DNA of 64,000 nucleotides from Tomocerus qinae (Eukaryota > Arthropoda > Collembola > Entomobryomorpha > Tomoceridae): positions 61,752,001 to 61,816,000 of the forward strand of contig CM034546.1 of the NCBI GenBank assembly GCA_020055645.1, given 5' to 3'. Within the stretch, counting starts at the first letter, position 1. Every line of letters begins with the position of its first letter. The notes under the pieces are model-generated. The model saw nothing but the letters and a program-made list of their open reading frames with translations. It was not told the DNA's origin and searched no databases. Positions 43,301-54,349 of this stretch are shown piece by piece. The position numbers and the translations under genes were made by a program.

Positions 43301-45126
43301 CTATGTCTACTGTGAGTAAACGTGCTGTTAACTATATTATAGTATGAAATTGTAAATCGAAATGTTTGTCTAATTTTGTCATAATGAATTAGAGAATGAT
43401 AATTTAAAATTATAATATTAAAAAAATCAATGTAACAAAAATTGCCATGTTCTATGGGCTCATTGCCCGAAAGGAATATCTAATAAACAATATATAAAAT
43501 ATATACCAAATACCAATACCAATATAAAAAATTGCTATCAGTTATACTTTAATATTTTCTGTATATGCAATCCATGTAAACTTTGGTATATAATGTAACT
43601 ACATGACTGCGTTGGTGAAATTTAAAAAATGTTTGCACACCATATCACAATAGATTAACTAAGGAATAACGAATATTGTATTATGCTTGGCTGATAGTTT
43701 CAGTGCTAGTTTTGGCTACGACATCAGACATTTTACAAATAGACAAATAGACATGTGTAGACATGCTTCACATACTGTAATAGACCAGTGTTTCATTTTA
43801 GCCGGCTAAAAACGATTTTAGCCAGCCAGGCGGCTAAAAATGATTTTAGCCAGCCAGGCAGCTAAAAATGATTTTAGCCAGCCAGGCAGCTAAAAATGAT
43901 TTTAGCCAGCCAGGCAGGTAAAAATGATTTTAGACAGCCAGGCGGCTAAAAATGATTTTAGCCAGCCAGGCGGCTAAAAATGATCTTAGCTAGCCGGGCG
44001 GCTAAAAATGATCTTAGCTAGCCGGGCGGCTAAAAATGATCTTAGCTAGCCGGGCGGCTAAAAATGATCTTAGCTAGCCGGGCGGCTAAAAATGATTAAA
44101 AAGCCAGCCAGTTAAAACGGTTTAAAATAGTGTTTTTTGTATTCCACCAGATCAAGGATGCTTTTTTCAGTGTTGCGCCCTTTGGCCGTTTCAGCAAATT
44201 TAGCAAAACTATGTAACAGAAATTTTAACCAGCCGATTGGCAATTTAAACGAATGGTAACCAAACACTGCATTAGATGCTTAGTTTTTACATTTACAATG
44301 AACAAATAATTTGGGTGTAAAAAGTATTTGAAGAAGGTATGTACCTATAGTTTTGCACTCGACGTTGGAAGGCCAGTCACAAACTTTCAATGTGTCATTA
44401 AATATCAACTCAGGAGGACAAGTGACAAGATAAGGGTAACTATTAGGTTCACATTGAAAGTAGGTAGTACAATTTGGATCATTTTGATTAATCCACAAGT
44501 CGTCAAACAATCCACACGGTTCCCCTGTAATTAAAACACGAATTTATTTCTTCAATTAAATCCAAACGTAATTAAATGTGATTAAATGGATCAAGAAACT
44601 ATAAATGGATTACGTCTTTTTTAAAATGACCTTATATATTATTTTGAAAGAAATGAGTTTATTAGTTATTTTGAAAAAAATAATGTTATCTGTTATTTTG
44701 AATTTGAAAAAATTATGTCATCAATTATTTTGAAAAAATTATCTTATCAGTTATTTTGAAACAAAATAATTTATTGGCTTTGAAAAATGAATATAAAAAT
44801 TAATTAATTTAAGTCAATTGTAAAAATCAATTATATTTGGGACAATTATTTTGAAAAATGAATGTAAGTTGTATAGAAAAATTGTAATATTGAAAAAAGC
44901 GAAAAAATAAAATTAATTTATATTGTAGAAATGAATTTAAATCATATTGATGAAATGAGTAATTATCTATTCCATCGTACTCTTAAATATTAAAATCAAT
45001 ATATATACTACAATTACATGGACTTGGCAAAAAATAATTTTCCACAGGTTTATGATGTTTTGGCAACAAAAGTGCAAATGAAGTCACAACCAACAAAATT
45101 GTAAAAATAAAAGTAACCTTCCACAT
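40368..45126 (-). CDS. Secreted chitin-binding/integrin-beta I-domain chimera
   Basis: Five exons, 45126-45018, 44524-44345, 41975-41549, 41347-41125 and 40889-40368, join with consistent phases (1,1,2,0) into 486 residues. Exon 1 is a signal peptide (MWKVTFIFTILLVV). Exon 2 is one peritrophin-A (CBM14) domain, residues 38-96, with six cysteines spaced 14, 5, 10, 12, 7. Exon 3 gives a PSI-like cysteine cluster (100-135) and HPIDLYYLMDFSGSMSDD, the integrin beta start: MIDAS D189, S191, S193 and ADMIDAS D196, D197. Exon 4 supplies E272, D303 and TTDAGFHKAGDG. Exon 5 completes the I domain (DGECHL, DYPSISQLV) and hybrid domain, ending in ALCY. The EGF modules, membrane helix and tail are absent, so the product should be soluble and may bind chitin and a protein ligand. 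The SyMBS Asn is Gly267. The exon 2-3 join spans a 2.4-kb intron and is the least certain. Confidence 0.7.
43786..44269. mobile_element. hAT-like MITE carrying a 28-bp array
   Basis: It starts CAGTGTTTCATTTTAGCCGG and ends with the inverse AAACACTG. The flanking 8-mers TAATAGAC and CATTAGAT agree at five of eight places, which would be a decayed hAT target duplication. Most of the interior is the tandem array. Confidence 0.6.
43814..44093. repeat. Ten-unit 28-bp tandem array with palindromic units
   Basis: Ten head-to-tail 28-bp units of GATTTTAGCCAGCCAGGCGG followed by CTAAAAAT; the last four units share GATCTTAGCTAGCCGGGC. Each unit contains TTTTAGCC and its complement GGCTAAAA, so single strands can fold into repeated hairpins. 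Confidence 0.9.
44632..44790. repeat. Imperfect AT-rich tandem repeat in intron 1 of the chimera
   Basis: About four to five irregular units of the type TTATTTTGAAAAAATTAT, roughly 30 bp each, with indels. Confidence 0.6.
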
Positions 45127-45194
45127 TTTCAAAAAAAATTGTGGGATATAGCTATGCAAGAATGTAAATGATCTTGATTTTCTACCACAATCAA

Positions 45195-45228
45195 ACTGAA
45201 TGAGGAGGCAAAGCCGAGCTCTTAAATA
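45195..45228 (-). promoter_or_regulatory. TATA-like box and TCAGT initiator of the chimera gene
   Basis: On the minus strand TATTTAAG (45228-45221) is followed by ATTCAGTTTG with the initiator A at 45197, 31 bp from the first T. TCAGT is the arthropod consensus initiator. The predicted start lies about 71 bp upstream of the ATG. Confidence 0.6.
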
Positions 45229-46395
45229 GTCGTTTTTTATCAATTTTTTTATTTCTAAGCAAACGTCAGTTATAAACATTTGATTCGCTGCGCAATTATG
45301 TCTATGAATTATTTTTATATGAATGCATATTTATATGTTATATTATTTGAGCATTGCCTATATTACTTGCATAAATTTACGAAATAGTGTTAAATAATCT
45401 TGCTGCCCACTTAAATATCTAAATGTATACACAAACTAAATACTTCAGGTAATTAGTAGCGTAGAGAGTGAAAGGTACGGCTTACTAGCTCATATCAATG
45501 CTACCACTAGTTGGGAATGCCCCGAATTCCACAACTTCAACAAGTTTAGCCAATTAGCCATCAACGCAACATTCTGAATTTTACATACATATTATATTAT
45601 TATAGTAAGATAAATATTTAGCCTTTTAGTATTATACTACAATAACAATCATCTCACACAATTTTTTGGCAGCTTTTCGGAGTAAGTCACATGTGCACCT
45701 AAAAATTTTATTGCATTTGAATTTCATGAAAAATATCCTATTAATATTGTTCCATTGATGCGTTTATGGCGGCCTTTGGTCGCGTGCTCATTGTGTAATG
45801 CAGTAAATAACACTTGTTTGTTGTTCCGACAAAAATTTTGTTTTATTGATGAAAATGTGTTGACAGTTAGGGAGTGAATTCTGTATTTACAAGTTAACAC
45901 TAGTTACAAGCTTGTAAGTTAATACTTCAGAAATGTAAAATATATAGATTGTCCGCTTAGTATCCTTGCAGTGGTATTGAAAGTTGATATATATTGTATC
46001 TGGCTATCGCTGTCCTAATGTCAATCATGTTATAATTCTCCCCAATACCATAACACCATAAAAAACTCATCCATAGTAGTGAGTGACCTAGTGATCTTAG
46101 GCAGGGCAGAGGGTACTAAATAAATAAATTAACTTTGAATCTTTTTCCGACTTTGTGTGTATGTGTGCTAATATATGTATTTTTTTAATTTTTTTCTCAG
46201 TTCGCTGTGGGGGGGGGCTTTGCTTTTAAACCTAAGCATCATCATGGTTTTGTGTGGAAATGAAAAAAGTTCGAAATTTGTCATTGGGAAAAGTAGAAAA
46301 AAAGGGCTAAGTGGTTGAAGAAATGAGATTTAATTAGAATGCAATTCCGTGACATCTTTTTTCCAATTTCCACTTATAAGTAATTCTAACCATCA

Positions 46396-46625
46396 TAAAA
46401 CAGGCTCTATACGGCATTTGTACCCGTCCCGACAGCCGAATTTAAATGCAGCAGATTATTTAAATTTCCGGTTTTTACATAATATTCCTTTTACTTGGTT
46501 GCTCGGATGGCAAAGTAGTTATATTAATGATGGATAAATTGTATGAGATGTTCCTCAATCATCTGCTGCATTTTAGTTTGGCTGTCGGGACCAGTAAAAA
46601 TACCGTACATAGGGTCTCTTTGTTT
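46396..46625. mobile_element. Fold-back MITE with about 70-bp arms
   Basis: The left arm (46396-46470) and right arm (46550-46625) are inverted copies that share GTCCCGACAGCC, AAATGCAGCAGAT and the outer ATCAT-AAACA-G-C-CTAT stretch. The centre is about 80 bp. Ends not fixed. Confidence 0.7.
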
Positions 46626-47015
46626 GATGATTCCAACTTTTCCCTTTGTCCAACAAATCTTTCCTTGTCCAAACTTAAGAGCATAAGATATATCTTGTTT
46701 CATGCTAAATTTTTGTTTTTATTTTCATTTTTGACTTGAGTAAGGCAGAGGGAAAATCCTAACGTATCAAGGAATTAAGGTGATTATTTTAATCAGGTTC
46801 TCGAAAACGGGTAATGGTATGCGCTGTGTATTTCATAATACGATTTAAAAAAATTATCCCTCAGCCTTATTTACATACTTTTTTATTTTGAATTTAGTTT
46901 AAAATTTTTGGGGGTGTCAAAAATTGTGAGGTCGCGAGTATTTTAAGCCTAAAATACGTCATATAATTACAGGTAATCGTACTGGTCAGTCGGTATTTAT
47001 TAAGTATCGGAACTG

Positions 47016-47905
47016 CTTTGTAAGAATGACAGATCTGTCTGTCTGTCTGTAAGCACGATAACTCAAGCTAGCCAGTTCAAAGTTTTAGAACGTCATCTAT
47101 AGGGACAGAAAGTGAGACAGATTCCGAAAATGGACAAAATTGGACACATCCCCTACCTGTGGGCGTGGTTCAAAACTAAAAATAGATATTACTTTAGATA
47201 CCGAAATGGTAGAACGTCATGAGATACCTCGTTCGAAAGGTTATTCGATAGGTATATCAAGGTCAAGTGTACGGGTCAAAAATTCAAAGGCCATTGAAAA
47301 GTGCGCTCAAAAAGTTATTTAATGTCCCAAAGGTTGGTTATCTCCGCTACTTTTATACATGCATTTGACATTTTTTATTAATATCTACACAAGTAGAGGT
47401 TCTGATTTGAACATTTGTAAAGATACTAAAAGACTAAAACATATCAAAACGGGTATAACACAAAGCAGTTTATTTGGGCGCTACCAAGTGTTTAGAAATG
47501 TCTCAATACATAATAATTAGCTGTCGAACAAGCTTTTACACGACCTTGTACGATGAATATAGAAACTATGGTAAATTTTCAGTTGTTTACCCATTTCCCC
47601 TATCAAGGGATGATTGTAACAAACTCAGTAGTGTGGCAAAACATGTCAGCTGTCGAATAAGCTTTTACACGAGTTTTAAGATGACGAGAACTGAAGTTTA
47701 GTCGATTTTTTGATAATGATATTTGGATTTTTAAACCCCTCCTCAAGGGAGTGTAGCCGCTCTTTCTCATTTACAAATTCCGTTTTATCTCAAGAAGCAA
47801 CCCTGAAAATGTGAGCTTCATAGGTCAAACTAGTCAGATAGTTATCGTGTACATGTATTAACGGACGGACAGACAGAAATAGTATTCGCTTACAAAGGAG
47901 ATGAA
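47016..47905. mobile_element. Inverted-repeat element with CTGTCTGTCTGT ends
   Basis: Left end CTTTGTAAGAATGACAGATC, a CTGTCTGT run and CACGATAACT; the right end reads the same order in reverse complement (AGTTATCGTG ... ACGGACGGACAGACAG ... CTTACAAAG). The arms are about 55 bp. The left 320 bp is also a copy of the sequence at 50262-50600. Confidence 0.6.
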
Positions 47906-47949
47906 CTACTTTATAAGAAATAGAGCATGAATTTGGTGTCGCAGTTCAT

Positions 47950-48190
47950 AAAATGGTCTAACTGGAGCGAACGAGGTCAAAAAAGTAGTTACAAGTCAAA
48001 AGTGGTTGGTAATGAAAAAGTGCTAAAATATTATCAAAGTCGAAAACATTGTGTAATAAGCTGTCCTCTTTCGATAAAGCTATTAGACGACTTTCTACGA
48101 TGTACAGAACAAAAGTTGCCCACTGTCCTAGACCAATTGTGTGGCCAATTTGACCCATTAACATCAAACTGATCTGTTTTTAGACCTTGT
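47950..48190 (-). repeat. Dispersed repeat, inverted relative to 53325-53545
   Basis: The minus strand shares with 53325-53545 the order TTAATGGGTCAAAT-GGCC, TTTTGGTTCTGTACAT-GTAGAAAGTC, TCGAAAGAGG-CAGC and ACAATGTTTTCGACTT. An overlapping frame is open in both copies. Confidence 0.65.
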
Positions 48191-49102
48191 CTTTCAAAAT
48201 CCAAAGACAAATTGCAAAATTTTTATTTGATCAAAAATTCTCGTCTAATCTATTAATTATGGCGAAATTGGTAAGTGGATACTACATAGTCAGACAGAAA
48301 AATCATTGTCATATAGGAATTTCTCAATTCCTGATTAATCCACCCGATAATTGTCGTATCGAGAAAATGGGAATTTATTTGTTAGAGAACATATTATTTA
48401 TAAAAATTTACAAAATATCAATGATAATACACTTATTAATTTTATACAATTACGCATATGCATACGACAGTAACGAGAAAAGTGTTTGTTATACAAGACC
48501 ACTTCAAACAATCAATTATATAAGAGGGATTTGGCAATTTGTTTGGGAATACATGTTTTATTTTGTTGATAACTAAATGCGTAATGTAATTTACATGTGA
48601 ATCGTTGTAGCTTTTCTTTTTTATCTCAAAAAGTGAGACATTTTCACCGAAATAAAGTTTCGAAACTTGGAATTTGACACGGATACACCACGTTATATAT
48701 GTTAATAAAACGTGGCATTCTGGAGCTATTAGTTGTGTCAGATATGCATGACAGGCACCCAACAGGGTATTAAAATCCTGTACATGTACTTTCAACTGAC
48801 TACTTTACTGTTTATCTCGTTTACCTTTGAGCTCTTGCAAGGCCTTGGATGCAGCCTTGAACACTTAATATTACAATTGACAGCTAACTATTTGTTTTTC
48901 CACATTAATAATCATTATCGGGTTCGTTTCATACATTGTATAACCAATGTGCAAACAATTTTAAGTGATTAACCTACATAATAAATGAAAAATGCATTCC
49001 ATTTAACAAATATTTACTCCATTGTGTCAATAATTATTACCTACATTCGGATTTTAGGAATTTACCATTTGCAACAACATTATAATACATCCACACAGTA
49101 AA

Positions 49103-49302
49103 CAGTGTTTCATTTTAGCCGACATTTTTACATTTTAGCCAGCCAGGAGGCCATTTTATTTGGATAAATGGATAGTGGCTAAAATGACCATGGTCAAATT
49201 TACATGTGTTTTCATTTTCCTGGCTAAAACTCATTTTAGCCTGGATAAAACCATTTTAGCCACTACCATTTAAGCCTTTAGCCGGTGGGTAGTCAAACAC
49301 TG
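49103..49302. mobile_element. hAT-like MITE, CAGTGTTT family
   Basis: Ends CAGTGTTTCATTTTAGCC and AAACACTG; flanking 8-mers ACAGTAAA and ACAGTGGA agree at six of eight positions. The interior is built of GGCTAAAA and CATTTTAGCC strings, as in the 43786 copy, but without the ordered 28-bp array. Confidence 0.65.
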
Positions 49303-49689
49303 ACAGTGGACATCCGGACTAAATGCATTATCCACGGAGTAAGATTTATTATCTCAAAATATCAAAACTTTTAATGTCCGATTTAGTTATGCTAAGAAAT
49401 GGTTATCTCATGAGAGAAGCTCCAATTTATTTACTCGATTTCTAAGAGAATAATGAACACTGATATATTACGTGTAGCGCCTTTTAGTAGTTACACTCGA
49501 GTTAAACGTTTTAACTACCTTAACATGTAAGTAGTTGACCCATATTAAAAGTCATATGACATTTCAGCATTATTTATTGTTCATGGATGAATAACAAAAT
49601 AATATATAAGATAAAACTAAACTTATCGTAAATAGATAGACATTTGATAGCATTTGATAGCCATTTGTAAATTCTTTTACCTGCCAATT

Positions 49690-49950
49690 TCACATCGTTA
49701 AGGAGGCCGTCTTTACAGACTTGCCGCATTATTTTCCCAGGTGTCGTATTGTAGATTTCACGTACAGATTTCAGATTGAACTCCTTCAAGAAGTTCGGAA
49801 ATCTCTCCAAATGGCGCATGGGGTCAAAATGAGTTGGGAGTTTGGAGTACGGGAGGATCGTAAAAATGTAGCTCCTGCCTCGGAGGAAAGTGTGGACTGT
49901 TGTGGCCTCGCTCTGCTCCTCCGTGGGATATCGCAATGTATTAGACAAAA
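49690..49950 (-). pseudogene. Possible coding fragment of unknown origin
   Basis: A minus-strand frame of about 85 residues, running from TEEQSEATTVHTF to DVKLAGKR, has higher GC and better codon use than its surroundings and ends at a plausible GGCAG|GTAAAAG donor. It includes YSKLPTHFDPMRHLERF and NTTPGKIMRQVC. I do not recognise the family. It may be an isolated exon or debris of a gene or mobile element; the opposite strand is also partly open, so chance cannot be excluded. Confidence 0.3.
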
Positions 49951-49974
49951 TGGCTCAGTGAAGCCATTTCACAC

Positions 49975-50206
49975 ACATAACACGCATCGTATAGCCTAGT
50001 GTATTATAACTGCTACCAGTCGTATCTGGATTTTTATAATGCTTGAGCGGGTCCATTGCATGTTGAAAATTCTTATAGGTTAATTTCGTCCCATTTAACC
50101 ATTAAGATTTTACACCATAGAATAGGCCCGCGCAAACATTATAAAAATCCAGATACAACTGGTGGCAGATTTAATACATTGGGCTATACGATGAGTGTTT
50201 TGTGTG
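49975..50206. mobile_element. Fold-back element with about 80-bp arms
   Basis: The minus strand of 49975-50060 and the plus strand of 50125-50206 share CCCGC-CAA-CATTATAAAA, ATCCAGATAC-ACTGGT-GCAG, TAATACA and GGCTATACGATG-GTGTT. A MITE-like palindrome with a 65-bp centre. Confidence 0.7.
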
Positions 50207-50261
50207 ATTTCTCGTCAAACCAAGACTTCCTGAATTCCATTCTTATTAATTGGTGTGCAAC

Positions 50262-50600
50262 ACCGCTTTATAGGAATGTCTGATCTGTCTGTCCGTCCGT
50301 CTGATTGTCTGTTAGCACGATAACTCAAAAACGGTTTGGGATAATCAACCCAAATTTACTGTACGTGATGTAGGGATGAAAAGCGAGGTCGAGTTCGAAA
50401 ATCGACTAAATCGGATACACCCCCTGCCAAATATTTAAAATTGTTGTAACTTTAGTTATTGACAATGTAGAACGTTATGGGATAGCTCGTTCGAAAATTT
50501 TATTCGTTAGGCCATGTCAAGGTCAAGTCACAAGTGTCAAAAGGTCAAAGGTCATTGAAAAAATTAACTAAAAACGTCATGTAACGTCAGATAATTAGTT
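50262..50600 (+). repeat. Dispersed repeat, second copy of 47016-47340
   Basis: Shares a CTGTCTGTCCGTCCG run, AGCACGATAACTCAA, GTAGAACGTTATGGGATAGC, CTCGTTCGAAA, TCAAGGTCAAGT and AAAGGTCATTGAAAA in the same order and orientation as the first copy. Confidence 0.75.
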
Positions 50601-51339
50601 CAATCTTTTTATACAATTTCACACCACTTTTTTACATCCATTTGGACATGATTTATTATTTCACAAGGCCTCCATAGTACTAATTCTGAATTTCAAAATG
50701 ATTACGCATTTTAAGCTTCAGGGGTGGTTCAAAATACGGGGAAATTCAATGGGGGCAGGTTCTGGGGAAGTATCTATGGTATGGCTACGATTTTAAAATA
50801 CAGAGTTATAGAAATTTACTTTATGACGTTTTTTAAAAAACTTGTATCTAGTTCTAGAATAATGGTCGTAGAAAGACAAAATTGGTCTCCAAAAACGCAA
50901 TAAATGTCAATTTATAACGAACTGCACTTTGATTCCTTATTTTTACCTCTGGTTACAAGGTGTAAATGTTTTCATGGGAAATTTGCAATAACTCGCAATG
51001 AAAGACAAAAATTAAGAATCTATAAATCCAAAGTGCTATAAATTGGCGCAAAAAAAACATCAACGTTTTATAAAAACTGAAACTGACTTTGGGAATTTGA
51101 TTTTTTTATATGCAACTATATCAAAAATCTAGTAACTCCCTCTTGTCCCTTAGATAGTCCAAGATTCCAAAAATGCAGGTCCTATAAAAATCGGACTAAT
51201 CCGAAGCAGAAGAGAACTTTTTAATCTAGGGGACTTTCTAGCATCCTTTTTTATTTTTCCAAAAAGTTCCCGAAGGCAAATTATTATCATCAAAATTAAT
51301 TTTAAATCATCATCTTCATTAAATAACAATCAGTACCTC

Positions 51340-51444
51340 GTTGCCGGTCACTATTTTTCGGTCTTTTTTGACCTAACCTAATTAAAAATAGTTTATCTTT
51401 TATTAGGTTAGATCAGAAAAGAGGCGAAAATAGTGACCGGCAAC
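51340..51444. repeat. Palindrome with 18-bp perfect outer arms
   Basis: GTTGCCGGTCACTATTTT at 51340-51357 and its exact complement at 51427-51444; pairing continues inward through CCTAACCTAAT. Probably a small DNA-transposon relic. Confidence 0.8.
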
Positions 51445-52391
51445 ACATACAACAAGGTACAACCAGAGAGTTGGCAGCCTCTGCACAGTGGCACCTTTAT
51501 CAGGCAAAAAACGAATTTTAACTAAAAATTAAACTTTTGATATTACTCTTACATTTATTATGAAATAAATAACAGATGCTTAAAGCATTTAACTGTGAAT
51601 TATTTAGTCATCTGAACCAGTTGTAGCCATGTAATAAGCATTGTAACCGAAACCAAAACTTTGTCTCCCATTTAAATTGCATGGGAAATTTTGACTTGAG
51701 TTTTAAAAACAATCGAAAGCTGTCGAAAACCCAAAATCATTTTTAACGCATAGGCCTAACATCTGAGGATTAAACTTACTTAAAACAAAAGTGCCAAACC
51801 GTGCCATTTCAGAGAAATCCTAAGTCAAAAATATACGATAAAATGTGAAATTACCCGACATCCACTTAAAATGTGCTCGAAAACGTGTTATAAGGTTAAA
51901 TTAATATACTACGATATCATTTTAGAGCCGACTAAGCATCTATAATGGCTATTGGTATCACAAAAGTCAAAAACCAAAAAATTTCACATAAACATTCACT
52001 TTTCTTTGAGCGGTATTTTATCGGTTTAATATTATTAAATTATGCCGATATGAGGTCTAAATTGTCTAAATTTGTAACTTCTACATTTAAAACGTAATTT
52101 GAGAGCTTATAGAACGCTTTAATTATGATTGGTCGGATGAGTTATAAGGTGCCTTTCGGGTAAAATGCAGATAAATGGAATTTACAATAAATTGTCTCAT
52201 AATAACTTTCGGCAGCTAAGTTATGTTACTCTCCGGTCTAACAAAACAGTTTTATCGCCTTCCGTATCCATGAGTTCGCTTTTGGGTAGCCAAAGGTGCC
52301 TGTGTGCTCTGGCTCTAAAGTAGAGCCAAAACCGTAATGCCTTTCAATGGTACAAAAATAAATCCCTATTGTCTTCGATTATGCATCAGTA

Positions 52392-52490
52392 GGTATGGTA
52401 AAAATTTCGCGCCGTTTTACGGCGGAAGTTGTCGGATGTATTAGTAGGTATCGGTAAATTTTCGCGCCGTTTAACAGCGGAGCTATTCAT
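52392..52490. repeat. Two tandem copies of a 50-bp sequence
   Basis: TTAGTAGGTAT-GGTAAA-TTTCGCGCCGTTT and following A/GCGGCGGA-like sequence occur twice head to tail with a few differences. Confidence 0.6.
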
Positions 52491-53324
52491 CAATGTTATA
52501 AAAAAAATATTCTCCACTTTTGCTCTATTTCCCTGTGTATTATTAGAAGCTCTTTGGGTACAACTTTTCTTGTACTAGTCACTTGTCCAATTATTTCCTC
52601 CACCAAACTCAGACGGTTTGTTTGTGTTTTGTCAGTGTCAGGAAACAATAGCATACATTCATAATATCGCGCACAATCTGACGTCATTTCTAACGGTCGT
52701 ACCGTTGAGGCACCTACGAACGGATGATCGAACTCACAGAGCGAGTTAATTGTACACATTTACATGTAATTTTTTTCGAAATTTATTTGAGATGCAGGGC
52801 CAGTTCTATAATAGCTACGGTGTCATGCGAGAGGTCAAAAATAAGATAATCTAATGACTTGGTTACACAAAGAGGCGGATTTTGGATATCCGTTTTGGGA
52901 AAGCCGTAAAGATAACCTTTGCAAGTGTCCTCACAGTTAGCGATCTAAATAAAATTTTGAAATTTCCCCTTTTGAGTAACCCCTAAATGCGATTGGCTTT
53001 TTTTTGAGCCATCACTCGTCTTTGTAGCTATCGTAGATTTTGAGAAATGTCACAGAGTATGACATCAAGTCGAGCATGATTTTAAAACATGAAAAAGGGC
53101 ACTCTTAAGTGTGCTCTGTACTTCCCATTTGCTGACATAAAGAAATATATATAATGCTTTGTCTGCAGGGACTGTTGAATATTTTTGATGACTTTCTTTC
53201 TGTACATTATTTATTAGCGGTTCAAATTTGTAATGAATGGATTTTTTATATTTTTTATATCCTTTTTTAGCTTCTGTGCTTCACCAATACATGCGAAAAA
53301 TTGTCTTCGGATTTTGAAAGACAA

Positions 53325-53545
53325 GGTGAAAACACAAGATCGAGTTCGTTTTAATGGGTCAAATCGGCCGCACTTCCCGTCTGGGAAAATGGGTATAACT
53401 TTGGTTCTGTACATAGTAGAAAGTCGTGTAATGGCTCTTTCGAAAGAGGGCAGCCTACTACATAACGTTTTCGACTTCGACCGTATTTTAGCCACTTTTT
53501 CACTTTTAGCCATTCACTCTGGGAGGAGTGGAGGAAAAAGTGGTA
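53325..53545 (+). repeat. Dispersed repeat, partner of 47950-48190
   Basis: Plus-strand copy of the repeat described at 47950-48190; also distantly like 47016 and 50262 in the AACTTT-GT-GAAAG-CGT-ATGGCTC-TTCGAAA core. Confidence 0.6.
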
Positions 53546-54104
53546 TATATTATGCTTGTTATAACAAATATCACTGATTGCAGTCCTAGGGAACCCTAAT
53601 AACTAGTATCTAAATTTCAGGGTGAAGTGGTCAAAGTATAGTATTAGCAACACAAACATTGAAATAATGGACTTTCTTTGGTATGATACGTTGTTGATGA
53701 CTTTATTCCATTACGCTTTCTTCTTAGTAAATTATATAAAGTAGCCAGTGATGACATCATTGTCACACGAATTATACCTACCCCTTTAATTAAAGTGCAT
53801 GTTTAATTAATATGTTTGATTGTTTATATTATAGTGTATTATTGGAACATACAATTTCTATTGAATTGGCTACACATTATTATAAACTTAAATTTATCGG
53901 GACGGGAGGTAAAACTAATAAAGATCGAATAAATTCAAAATTACTGTTTTAATTTTCTAAGATTGATCCCTATTAAAACTCATTGCATTATTTCATATTT
54001 TCTTAAATAAAAGATATTTTGGAAAAGAAACATTTTGTCTATTTTAGTAAAGGTATAACTATTATCATTTTTACTAGTGAAAAATATATGGGGCATGTAA
54101 AGAC

Positions 54105-54142
54105 GGTTATGGGTTAAAATGCAAACAAAATAAACCGCGCAT
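54105..54142 (+). promoter_or_regulatory. Shared upstream motif, zinc-finger gene 3
   Basis: TATGGGTTAAAATGCAAACA followed by AAATAAACCGCGCAT lies 416 bp before the ATG. Close versions precede the next two genes in the cluster. Its nearness to the start differs here from the other two (173 and 168 bp). Confidence 0.55.
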
Positions 54143-54349
54143 TCACTAATCATTTAAACAGTCAGTCAGAAGGAGATTCTGGGAGGAAGTCCAAGGAATG
54201 AACTAGCGAATTAACTCGCCTTCAAAATTACCTCCAACTGAGGTGGTCGGAGTTTTGAGGGCGAGTAATCCCAGGCTGAGGCCGAGATTTCTACTTAATG
54301 CTATACCTATAATAATAACAGTATATATATAGCAATACAATGTTAAAAG

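Larger units (their letters stand above)
41976..44344 (-). other. Large intron with repeats inside the chimera gene
   Basis: The 2369-bp intron runs from the AG|GTAC donor after the chitin-binding exon to the TTTTTAG acceptor before the PSI-like exon. It carries the hAT-like element with the 28-bp array. Frames at 42410-42722 have no coding signs. Confidence 0.6.

Noticed and set aside
43814-44093. Regular 28-bp repeats reminiscent of a CRISPR array
   Set aside because: Units abut with no spacers, the window is clearly eukaryotic and the array lies inside a MITE in an intron.
48187-48576. Plus-strand frame of 129 codons
   Set aside because: Composition matches random AT-rich DNA, and it overlaps repeat remnants and an equally long antisense frame.
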